This document shows, piece after piece, positions 5,017-12,046 of a stretch of DNA of 12,463 bases. Source of the DNA: an uncultured Eggerthellaceae bacterium. GTDB lineage: Bacteria > Actinomycetota > Coriobacteriia > Coriobacteriales > Eggerthellaceae. Below the pieces are notes generated by a model. The model had not been told where the DNA came from. It did not search any database and worked only from the letters and a program-made list of their open reading frames with translations. Both the position numbers and the translations under genes were made by a program. Within the stretch, counting starts at the first letter, position 1, and the number at the start of each line of letters is the position of its first letter. The stretch lies in the NCBI GenBank assembly GCA_946618265.1, contig CAMOLA010000061.1, positions 1 through 12,463 of the forward strand, written 5' to 3'.

Positions 5017-6037
5017 AATATATCGAACGCCAGGTGGGGGTTTCGACCATGCGGACGTTGATGTAGCTCACGCCGTCGGGGTTCTGGCTCATGATCTCGT
5101 TGATGACGCGCTCCTTGTCACGGATGTCCTCGGCTGCGCCGAAGGCGACTTCCACGCCGTTGTCCAGGATGAGCGTCGTTTCAGCGGGGCCTGGCGCCGA
5201 AATCTGAATGACTTGGTCTGCGAGCTCGGTCGTCATCCCGTTCAGGATGTCGAGCGAGTTGTTGATGTTGCTGTCCGCGCATATCTGGCCGATTTCGGCC
5301 TTCGTGCCAACTGGCACGTTGACGATATGGCGCACCGCATCGGCGTCCTCGTAGACCTTCTGGCTGGTCGTCTGGGCCGCCTCGGTCCCCTCTTCCGGAA
5401 TGGGCATGAGCCACATGTGGTCGTCAGCCACCATCCACCGCTTGATCGTCGTGCCAGACTCGTCGGGAATCTCGACTATCGCGGCCACCGTTCGCTCGGT
5501 CACGTCGATTTCGAGCGTATTGGGGAGAATGCGGTTGATCCGCACGTCCTCGACCCATGAGTTCTGCTTGACGCGGTTGGCGATGGACTCGGCGTCGACG
5601 CGCAGCAACGTGGTATCGGCGGGAACGTTGGCGAGCTGGGTCATCTCTGCATCGGTGAGGTGTTCGACGCCCTTGACGTTCACGTGCTCGATCGTGAACG
5701 CAGGCGAGTTGTACAGCACCGCCCAGCCCGCCAGAAGCACGACCAGCACGCCGATGAGCACGACGAAGCGCACGAAGTATTTGCGCGACGTCGCGCGTAT
5801 CTCCTCGTTGCGACCCTTCCGCCGTATCTCGGCGACGCTCGTCGACACGAGCTCGCCCTCCGCGGGATCGAAATCCCGCGGCTGAAAGCTCGCCTCCTCG
5901 CGCGTGGCCATCGGAAGCTGATCGTTCGACTCCATCCGCGCGACGCTGCGCGAACGGACGCTCTTCGACCGCGAAACCGATGGACGAACCGACATGCTGC
6001 GAGGCGGCCTCGTTTGTTTCTGCCGCCTATCGACCAC
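5015..6037 (-). CDS. ftsQ: Cell division protein FtsQ/DivIB
   Basis: A 340-residue bitopic protein of the divisome that links early and late division proteins (FtsB, FtsL partners). A long basic Ser/Arg-rich cytoplasmic tail (1-85, with SRSKSVRSRS-type repeats) is followed by one membrane helix (about 89-109). Next come a POTRA domain (about 113-182: FTIEHVNVKGVEHLT...WVEDVRINRILPNTLEIDVTER) and the FtsQ beta domain. The POTRA wording is typical of the family. The GTG start at 6037 directly abuts the murC TAG with no gap and has GGGGAGGG about 9 bases upstream. A later ATG (residue 15) has no binding site. It is co-transcribed with murC, the usual dcw order. The C-terminal Ile-Tyr-stop runs into the palindrome at 4983-5016. 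Confidence 0.93.
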   Translation of the reverse strand: MVDRRQKQTRPPRSMSVRPSVSRSKSVRSRSVARMESNDQLPMATREEASFQPRDFDPAEGELVSTSVAEIRRKGRNEEIRATSRKYFVRFVVLIGVLVVLLAGWAVLYNSPAFTIEHVNVKGVEHLTDAEMTQLANVPADTTLLRVDAESIANRVKQNSWVEDVRINRILPNTLEIDVTERTVAAIVEIPDESGTTIKRWMVADDHMWLMPIPEEGTEAAQTTSQKVYEDADAVRHIVNVPVGTKAEIGQICADSNINNSLDILNGMTTELADQVIQISAPGPAETTLILDNGVEVAFGAAEDIRDKERVINEIMSQNPDGVSYINVRMVETPTWRSIY

Positions 6038-7459
6038 CTAGCGCACCCTCCCCTGCAACGCGTCCACGAGCTGGCCGCCGATGGCGGTCACATCTCCTGC
6101 GCCCATCGTGATGACGAGGTCGCCCGGTTGCGCAAGCTCGAGCATGTGCGAGACGACGTCGATGCGCCGCGGAACGTAATGCGCCGGCGGATGCCCCTCG
6201 TGGTCGAGGACGACCTGCAAGAACGTCTTGCCCGAAACGCCGGGAATCGGCGCCTCGCCCGCCGAGAACACGTCCATGAACGTGACGGTATCGGCCGCGT
6301 CGAACGCCGAGCCGAACTCGTCGTGCAGCACGTCGCAGAACAGCGAAACGCGCGAATAACGATGCGGCTGGAACAGCACGTGCACCTTGCGGTACCCGAG
6401 CACCGATGCGGCCTTGATAGTGGCCGCAATCTCGGTGGGATGATGCGCATAATCGTCCACGACGGTGACGCCGCCGACCTCGCCCACGAGATCGAAGCGC
6501 CTCTTGACGCCGCCGAACGAGCGCATCGCCTCTGCAGCCTCGTACGGCGAGAGCCCCAGCGCGTTGACGAGCCCTATGGCTCCCGCTGCGTTGAGCACGT
6601 TGTGACGGCCCGGATTCTGCGGCACGCACGACTGCACGCACGTCCCGTCGGGAAGCTGCACCGAGAAGTCGCTGCCGATGCCATGGGGCTCGTAAGCGAC
6701 GATCTTGATGTCATGCGAGTCGCCGAACCCGTACGTGAGGAAATCGCGTCCCGTGCTGCGCGCCACGTCCACGAGCGCCTTGTCCTCGCCGCACACGATG
6801 ATGGGGCCGCCTTCGGCAACCGAGGAAATGAAAGCCGCGAACTTCTCGTAGATCTCGTCGAGGTCGCGGTAATGGTCGAGGTGATCGGCCTCGATGTTGG
6901 TGACGAGCACCGACGAAGGGCTAAGGTGCCTGAACGACTTGTCCGACTCGTCGGCCTCCACGACGTAGTAGCGCCCCGTGCCCGAATGGGCGTTTGACCC
7001 GTACGAGCGGACGATGCCGCCGATGAGGAACGTGGGATCGAGTCCCATGGTGTCCATGATGCTCGCGACCATCGAGGAAGTGGTCGTCTTGCCGTGCGTT
7101 CCCGCGATCGCGACCGTCTCGAGGCCCTCGCCCAGACGCGCGAGCATCTGCGCGCGATGCCAGATGGTCAGTCCGCGCTCCTTTGCGGCTATGAGCTCGG
7201 GGTTGTTATCGAGCACCGCAGTCGTGACGACCACGACGTCGGGACCGTCCTCCGCGCCCGTTCCGGGGATGTTGTCCGCCGAATGCTGACCGCAGAACAC
7301 CTCGACGCCCGCCTCGGCAAGCTGCTTGGTATAACGGCTCTCCTTCATGTCCGAGCCCGTCACGCGCATGCCCTGGTCATGCGCTACGCGCGCGATGCCG
7401 CTCATGCCGACGCCGCCGATGCCGATGAAGTGAACCGATGAAATCGAATTTGCGTCCAT
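6038..7459 (-). CDS. murC: UDP-N-acetylmuramate--L-alanine ligase MurC
   Basis: This 473-residue cytoplasmic Mur ligase adds L-alanine to UDP-MurNAc with ATP, the first stem-peptide step of peptidoglycan. The order is: UDP-binding Rossmann motif GIGGVGMSG (13-21), ATP loop GTHGKTTT (120-127), EADESD (168-173), NIEADHLDHY (188-197), PGRHNVLNA (283-291) and the C-terminal DDYAHHPTE (from 335). All are intact. ATG 7459 is chosen because AAAGGA sits 5 bases upstream; an in-frame TTG at 7492 is possible but has no binding site and overlaps the promoter's likely start point. It is the first gene of a murC-ftsQ unit. The rest of the division/cell-wall cluster (murG, ftsW, ftsZ) is not adjacent: upstream is an unrelated amidase gene. 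Confidence 0.96.
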   Translation of the reverse strand: MDANSISSVHFIGIGGVGMSGIARVAHDQGMRVTGSDMKESRYTKQLAEAGVEVFCGQHSADNIPGTGAEDGPDVVVVTTAVLDNNPELIAAKERGLTIWHRAQMLARLGEGLETVAIAGTHGKTTTSSMVASIMDTMGLDPTFLIGGIVRSYGSNAHSGTGRYYVVEADESDKSFRHLSPSSVLVTNIEADHLDHYRDLDEIYEKFAAFISSVAEGGPIIVCGEDKALVDVARSTGRDFLTYGFGDSHDIKIVAYEPHGIGSDFSVQLPDGTCVQSCVPQNPGRHNVLNAAGAIGLVNALGLSPYEAAEAMRSFGGVKRRFDLVGEVGGVTVVDDYAHHPTEIAATIKAASVLGYRKVHVLFQPHRYSRVSLFCDVLHDEFGSAFDAADTVTFMDVFSAGEAPIPGVSGKTFLQVVLDHEGHPPAHYVPRRIDVVSHMLELAQPGDLVITMGAGDVTAIGGQLVDALQGRVR

Positions 7460-7494
7460 TGGATTCCTTTGCGCTATCTGGTTTTGCTCCAATG

Positions 7495-7500
7495 ATTATA
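7495..7500 (-). promoter_or_regulatory. -10 box for murC-ftsQ
   Basis: On the minus strand a consensus TATAAT (7500-7495) lies 35 bases before the murC ATG. No good -35 is seen at 16-18 bases. The start point would fall near 7488, which would exclude the upstream TTG start of murC. Confidence 0.45.
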
Positions 7501-7561
7501 GATGCACAAAGCGCGCGACGATGCGATTGGCACAGATTATGCGGAACGTGTCCACGCATGG

Positions 7562-7594
7562 GGAGACCGAAGGGGAGTCTCCCTTTCGGTCTCC
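7562..7594. repeat. Single palindrome, copy 3
   Basis: Sixteen-base arms GGAGACCGAAGGGGAG (7562-7577) and CTCCCTTTCGGTCTCC (7579-7594) around one T. The only deviation is a G-T wobble. Seven of the 13 core positions at the ends extend the family half-site by GGA. It lies in the 332-base gap upstream of murC. Confidence 0.88.
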
Positions 7595-7636
7595 GGGGTT
7601 TTGCGCCAGACGCTTCCGAGCGAAGCTTTCTCGACG

Positions 7637-7663
7637 GACCGAAAGGGAGACTCCCTTTCGGTC
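7637..7663. repeat. Single palindrome, copy 4
   Basis: Perfect 13-base arms GACCGAAAGGGAG (7637-7649) and CTCCCTTTCGGTC (7651-7663) around one A. It is 42 bases from copy 3. From here to 7791 the gap holds only a GAAGCGT-N12-ACGCTTC dyad (7755-7780), just beyond the amidase stop on the minus strand and without a T-tract. Confidence 0.9.
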
Positions 7664-7791
7664 TACCCGCGCATGGACAGGTTGCGCGCCTCGGCGATTC
7701 TGCAGGCGCATTCTATAACTACATAGGGACAAGCCGAAGCGCGCCCCGCCCGCTGAAGCGTGGCAAGACCCGGACGCTTCCCCAATCGCGC

Positions 7792-8625
7792 CTACGAGTA
7801 AAGGTCGGTGCGGCGATGGGAAAGCACGGGCATGGCAGCGCAGGCGGCCTCCATGGCGGCGAGGTCGATTTCGGCGACGAGGAGCTCCTCGTCGACTTCG
7901 GCTGAGACCAGGGCCTCTCCGAGCGGGCCGAACACGCAGCTGTTGCCCGCGTAATCGCGCTTCGCCGTGCCGAATGCGCGGTCGCAGCGGCTGAGGCCGG
8001 CCACGAACATCTCGTTCTCGATGGCGCGCGCGGAAAGGAGCGTCTTCCATTGGCGCACTTTCCCCGGACCGTCGACCCACGCGGCCGGATACAGCATCAG
8101 CTGGCAGCCCTCGAGGGCGGCGGCACGGGCAAGCTCGGGAAACCGCACGTCGTAGCAGATGCCGAGCCCCAGCTTGCAAAACGGCGTCTCGATGGGCGCG
8201 AACAGCTCGGCCCCAGCCGTCACCTTGGCCGACTCCTTGGTGAAATCGGTGTCGAACAGGTGCACCTTGCGATAGGCGCCCCGCAGCGCACCATCGGAAT
8301 CCGCGACGACGGCCGTGTTGTACGGCCGGCCCGAAGCGCCATCCGGCATCCCCTGACCGCTTCCCCGCTCGTTCATCGTGAACACGCACCACAGGCCGTG
8401 CTTTGCGGCAAGCGCCAGCATGCCGGAGGCGAACGGACCGTCGATCGGTTCCGAAGCGCGCGCGAACGCTTCCGCGTCCAACTCGTAGGGCGTCATCAAC
8501 GACTCGGGAAACACGACGATGTCGACGCCCGACCGCGCCGCCTCCCCCATCCAGCGGTCGGCCATTCCCAGCACGTCTCCATCTTCGGGATGGCAACATT
8601 GAACGAGCCCGAGCTTGAACGACAT
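7792..8625 (-). CDS. Carbon-nitrogen hydrolase (nitrilase superfamily; omega-amidase/NIT2-like)
   Basis: A 277-residue cytoplasmic hydrolase of the nitrilase superfamily, which cleaves non-peptide C-N bonds. The catalytic Glu-Lys-Cys triad is visible: Glu41 in VVFPES, Lys120 in YRKVHLFD and Cys157 in GLGICYDVRFPELAR. The KVHLFD and ICYDVRFPE wording and the single-domain length favour the NIT1/NIT2 (omega-amidase, repair or deaminated-glutathione amidase) branch over true nitrilases. ATG 8625 has an almost perfect AAGGAGGT 6-8 bases upstream; an in-frame ATG at 8649 lies before it. The gene is divergent from the O-acyltransferase across 125 bases and stands alone, so the substrate cannot be deduced. 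Confidence 0.9.
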   Translation of the reverse strand: MSFKLGLVQCCHPEDGDVLGMADRWMGEAARSGVDIVVFPESLMTPYELDAEAFARASEPIDGPFASGMLALAAKHGLWCVFTMNERGSGQGMPDGASGRPYNTAVVADSDGALRGAYRKVHLFDTDFTKESAKVTAGAELFAPIETPFCKLGLGICYDVRFPELARAAALEGCQLMLYPAAWVDGPGKVRQWKTLLSARAIENEMFVAGLSRCDRAFGTAKRDYAGNSCVFGPLGEALVSAEVDEELLVAEIDLAAMEAACAAMPVLSHRRTDLYS

Positions 8626-8750
8626 CTTCGACCTCCTTGATGCGGGCAATGCGGCTGCCTCCGATTATCCCGCTTTTGTTGACTGGCGCGCACGCGACTT
8701 TCGATTGGGTTATTATTTCAAACCGTTCGAGATGAGGAAGCATTAATTCG

Positions 8751-11018
8751 ATGGCGGTAACACAGAGGAAACCAAATAGACGGCCGGCCCATGCGGCGAA
8801 GCGCATTCGCACCCGCTACATCCCGGCGCTCGACGGCTTGCGCGCGTTCGCCGTGCTCGCCGTGATCGCCTACCACATGGGCTTCGGCTGGGCCTCCGGC
8901 GGGCTCATGGGCGTGACCGTGTTCTTCGTCATCTCCGGCTACTTGATCAACGGCCTGCTCATATCAGAGCATCGGCGGACGGGCCGCATATCGCTTTCCC
9001 AGTTCTGGCTCAGGCGCGTACGGCGCATCGTGCCCGCCGTGCTGCTGGCGGTTGCGGGCACCGTGGCGCTTTCGGCGCTCATCAATCCCGCGCTTCTGGA
9101 CAAGGCGCGGCCCGACATCATCCCGTCGCTCTTCTTCTTCAACAACTGGTGGCAGATCTTCCACGAGATCTCGTATTTCGAAGCGGCTGGCGCGCCGTCC
9201 CCGCTCACCCATTTCTGGAGCCTGGCGATCGAGGAGCAGTTCTACATCGTGTGGCCGCTGCTTCTCATCGCCCTGTTCCGCGCAAAGCTGAAGAAGCGCC
9301 CCATGGCGGCCATCGTGCTGGTACTTGCCGTGCTGTCCGGCCTCGAAATGGCCCTGATGTACAGCCCGGCGACGGATCCGAGCCGCGTGTATTACGGCAC
9401 CGACACGCGCGCGATGAGCTTGCTCGTGGGCGTGTGGCTCGCCTTCATCTGGCCATCCTCGGCATTCGGGCGCCAAGCGCGCACGCAGCGCAACCGCACG
9501 ACGTGGATCGTGTTCAACATCGCGGGCGTCGCGGCGTTCGCGGGCATTCTCGCCATCGTCGCGTTCACGTCGGGGTTCAGCCCCTTCCCCTATCGGGGCG
9601 GCATCGCGATCGTCAGCGTGCTGTCGGCCATCCTCATCGGCGTGCTCGTGGTGCCCGACACGTGGGTGGCGAGGTTCTTGCAGCTTCCGCCTCTCGTGTG
9701 GATCGGCAAGCGCAGCTACAGCATGTACCTGTGGCATTTCCCCATCATCCTGCTCACCTCGCGCGTCGGATCGACCGTCGAGGTGCCCTGGTGGATTCGC
9801 CTTTCGCAGCTCATCGTGATATTCGCAATCGCCGAGCTGTCGTACCGGTTCGTGGAAGACCCCATCCGCAAGGGCGCGCTCGGCAACTGGTGGCGCAATC
9901 GCCGGACTGCCCAGGCGGCGCCGGCTGGTTCGCGCTTGCGCGCCATCGCCACCAGCGTCGTCGTGGGCGGGCTGTTCGCGTCGGCCGTCGTGGGCGTCAT
10001 GGTGGTCAAGCCCGTCGCCGACGACGAGAAGGCGGGAACGTTCATCGCCTCGACGATTGCCGAGGTCAAATCATCCGCCCATCAAGCGGCTACCGAGGCG
10101 GGCGTGCCCCTATCGTCTGGCGCCTCCAACGACGCAGGCGGGTCGAGCGCTTCCGCAGCCTCCGACGGCAATGCCGCCAGCGGCTCTTCGGGCGCCTCCA
10201 ACGATGCCGGTCTCACCGCAGCCGATGCAGGCGCCAATGAAGGGCAAGCCAGCCAGCAAACGGTCGTCAAGCAGGTCATGGCCGACATGACGAGCGCCAT
10301 CGAGGATAACGACATACACAACCGCCTGGTCGTCCCGAGCGTCGTTGCCACCGTCAAGGAAAACCTCCCCGACCCGAGCCCCATCCAGCGCACGATCGAC
10401 GAGGTGCTGAAACGCGGCGCCGAGGAGCGCGAGCGCATCGTCTCCACCGCCTACGACGACGCGTTCGAGACGCCCCGCAAGAACAAGAAGGGCGATCCCA
10501 TATACTCCCCGCTGCTCATCGGCGACAGCGTGTCGGCGGGCTGCATCGACGAGTTCCTGCGCGTCTTCCCCAACGGCTGCATCGACGCGGTGCCCAACCG
10601 CAACATCTGGGAAAGCCCCTATGCGACCTACGCCGATGCCGGCCAGGTCGGCGATTTCGTCGTGTTCTGCCTGGGCACCAACAACGCCGTCGAGGATTTC
10701 CAAATCGACGAGCTGCTCGCGAGGGTATCCGACGACAAGAAGGTCATCTTCGTCAACACGCGCGAACCGCGCGACTGGGAAGCCACCACGAACGCGGCCA
10801 TCGAACGCGCGCCCGAGCGGCACGACAATGTTGTCGCCGTCGTCGACTGGTACCACGAATCGCAAGGCCATGACGAATACTTCTACGACGACGGCATCCA
10901 CCTGACCAACACTGGTCCCCAGGCCTACATCGGCCTGATTCGCGACGCTCTGGAAAAGGCCGCCATCGACGCCGCCCTCGCCAAGCACGGCGTCGGTCCG
11001 AGCGACGCCGCCAAATAA
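8751..11018 (+). CDS. OatA-like membrane O-acyltransferase with C-terminal SGNH domain
   Basis: A 755-residue two-part envelope protein. The N-terminal acyltransferase-3 domain (about 22-375) has roughly ten membrane helices. It carries the family R-x10-H motif (Arg31, His42), FFVISGYLI (58-66), FWSLAIEEQFY (155-165), YSMYLWHFP (323-331) and YRFVEDPIRK (365-374). A further helix (about 400-420) leads to an exported Ser/Ala/Gly/Asn-rich linker (about 440-500). The SGNH esterase-like domain has GDSVSAG (591-597, Ser593), GTNN (642-645) and DGIH (Asp714, His717), so all catalytic blocks are present. The same layout occurs in OatA, which O-acetylates MurNAc at C6; acylation of another envelope glycan is the alternative. 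ATG 8751 has a rather distant GAGGAAG (8734-8740). A family palindrome starts 2 bases after the TAA. Nearby murC/ftsQ fit a cell-wall role. Confidence 0.88.
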   Translation: MAVTQRKPNRRPAHAAKRIRTRYIPALDGLRAFAVLAVIAYHMGFGWASGGLMGVTVFFVISGYLINGLLISEHRRTGRISLSQFWLRRVRRIVPAVLLAVAGTVALSALINPALLDKARPDIIPSLFFFNNWWQIFHEISYFEAAGAPSPLTHFWSLAIEEQFYIVWPLLLIALFRAKLKKRPMAAIVLVLAVLSGLEMALMYSPATDPSRVYYGTDTRAMSLLVGVWLAFIWPSSAFGRQARTQRNRTTWIVFNIAGVAAFAGILAIVAFTSGFSPFPYRGGIAIVSVLSAILIGVLVVPDTWVARFLQLPPLVWIGKRSYSMYLWHFPIILLTSRVGSTVEVPWWIRLSQLIVIFAIAELSYRFVEDPIRKGALGNWWRNRRTAQAAPAGSRLRAIATSVVVGGLFASAVVGVMVVKPVADDEKAGTFIASTIAEVKSSAHQAATEAGVPLSSGASNDAGGSSASAASDGNAASGSSGASNDAGLTAADAGANEGQASQQTVVKQVMADMTSAIEDNDIHNRLVVPSVVATVKENLPDPSPIQRTIDEVLKRGAEERERIVSTAYDDAFETPRKNKKGDPIYSPLLIGDSVSAGCIDEFLRVFPNGCIDAVPNRNIWESPYATYADAGQVGDFVVFCLGTNNAVEDFQIDELLARVSDDKKVIFVNTREPRDWEATTNAAIERAPERHDNVVAVVDWYHESQGHDEYFYDDGIHLTNTGPQAYIGLIRDALEKAAIDAALAKHGVGPSDAAK

Positions 11019-11020
11019 CG

Positions 11021-11047
11021 GACCGAAAGGGAGACTCCCTTTCGGTC
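11021..11047. repeat. Single palindrome, copy 5, at the end of the acyltransferase gene
   Basis: Perfect 13-base arms GACCGAAAGGGAG (11021-11033) and CTCCCTTTCGGTC (11035-11047) around one A. It starts 2 bases after the TAA stop (11016-11018), so it will be part of that mRNA's 3' end. It may act as a terminator or as a stabilising 3' hairpin; there is no run of T after it. Confidence 0.9.
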
Positions 11048-11143
11048 TGTGGATGCGGCACGCCGATTCTCGACGCATCGTGGAAACGCCCTTATTGCGG
11101 GGAAAGCCTTCCCTTGCCATCAACATGCGCTAAACTGAAAGCC

Positions 11144-11956
11144 ATGAAACTGCTTGTACATGCCTGCTGCGGACCGTGTTCCATCATGCCCACGCGAATT
11201 CTCGTGGACGAGGGGCACGACATCGACGTGTTCTACGCGAACAGCAACATCGCGCCGCGTTCCGAATACGAGAAGCGCTTCGTCGAGCTCAAGCGGTACG
11301 GAGACTCCCAGGGCTTCGACGTGATCGAGGGCGCATACGACCCGCAAACCTGGGAACGCGAAGTAGCGCCCATCGGCGAGTCGATCAAGGAATTCAGCCC
11401 CGCGTTCGGCGAGGCGTTCGCTTCGAAGCACGTCGGTTCGGCCGAACCCCCTTCCACGTCCTACGATGGCGTTGGCTCGGTGGCCGAGCTGCTCGACGAC
11501 GAACGCCGCAAGGAGCGGTGCCGCGCATGCTACCGGCTTCGGCTCGAGGAAGCCGCCGCCTACGCGGCCGAAAACGGCTACGAAGGGCTTGCAACGACGC
11601 TAGCCGTGAGCCCCTATCAATTCACCGACGTCATTCGCGAGGAAACCGAGCGCGCAGCTTCGCAGGCGGGACTGTTCGCGCATTTCCACGATTACCGCCC
11701 CTACTACGACGAGGCCACGCGCATCAGCCGCGAACTGGGCATGTACCGGCAGAACTATTGCGGATGCCGGTTCTCCATACGCGAGGGCGAGGCCACGCGC
11801 GCTTTCATCAAGGAACAGCGCAAGGCCGCAAAAGCCGCCAAGGCTGCCGCACGTGCCGCCGCCGACGCCGAGCGCGCGCAACGCGTCGCCGAAAAGAAGG
11901 CCTACGCCGAAGCGCAGGCCAAGAAGCGCGCCATCTTGAAATCCCTCCGCAAGTAA
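11144..11956 (+). CDS. queH: Epoxyqueuosine reductase QueH
   Basis: A 270-residue iron-sulfur enzyme for the last step of queuosine synthesis: it reduces epoxyqueuosine to queuosine in tRNAs with GUN anticodons. The QueH (DUF208) cysteines are all present: HACCGPC (Cys8, Cys9, Cys12), CRAC (Cys126, Cys129) and YCGC (Cys206, Cys208). These are the residues expected to bind a 4Fe-4S cluster and an adjacent metal. Also typical are TTLAVSPYQ (151-159) and ELGMYRQNYCGCRFS. QueH replaces the cobalamin enzyme QueG in many anaerobes. Compared with compact QueH proteins it has an insert at about 82-120 and a Lys/Ala/Glu-rich helical tail (221-270). ATG 11144 is chosen because homology starts there; its binding site (GAAAG) is weak, and an upstream TTG at 11114 is the alternative. 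Confidence 0.93.
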   Translation: MKLLVHACCGPCSIMPTRILVDEGHDIDVFYANSNIAPRSEYEKRFVELKRYGDSQGFDVIEGAYDPQTWEREVAPIGESIKEFSPAFGEAFASKHVGSAEPPSTSYDGVGSVAELLDDERRKERCRACYRLRLEEAAAYAAENGYEGLATTLAVSPYQFTDVIREETERAASQAGLFAHFHDYRPYYDEATRISRELGMYRQNYCGCRFSIREGEATRAFIKEQRKAAKAAKAAARAAADAERAQRVAEKKAYAEAQAKKRAILKSLRK

Positions 11957-11971
11957 ATGCACGCATGCAGC

Positions 11972-12036
11972 GACTGACCGAAAGGGAGACTCCCCAACGG
12001 TCACGGACCGAAAGGGAGTCTCCCTTTCGGTCAGTC
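11972..12036. repeat. Composite palindrome, copy 6, between convergent queH and hisS
   Basis: The inverse orientation of copies 1 and 2. The variant unit (11976-12002, GACCGAAAGGGAG against CTCCCCAACGGTC) comes first, then the perfect unit (12006-12032). The outer arms are complementary over 17 bases (11972-11988 with 12020-12036, starting GACTGACC and ending GGTCAGTC). The whole 65 bases can thus fold as one long nested hairpin or as two. It lies 16 bases from the queH stop and 11 from the hisS stop, which suits a two-way terminator. Confidence 0.92.
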
Positions 12037-12046
12037 TGTCGCATTG

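Noticed and set aside
5660..6997. 445-residue plus-strand frame opposite ftsQ/murC
   Set aside because: His/Arg-rich antisense shadow of two well-supported genes.
7460..7492. Extended murC start at TTG 7492
   Set aside because: No Shine-Dalgarno, and it lies only a few bases from the TATAAT at 7495-7500, so it would be near or before the transcript start; ATG 7459 has AAAGGA at good spacing.
10110..11126. 338-residue minus-strand frame opposite the acyltransferase
   Set aside because: Antisense shadow; the plus strand carries intact SGNH motifs and a family palindrome closes that gene.
129..12036. CRISPR-like array
   Set aside because: The repeats are palindromes scattered over 12 kb with no regular spacers and no cas genes.
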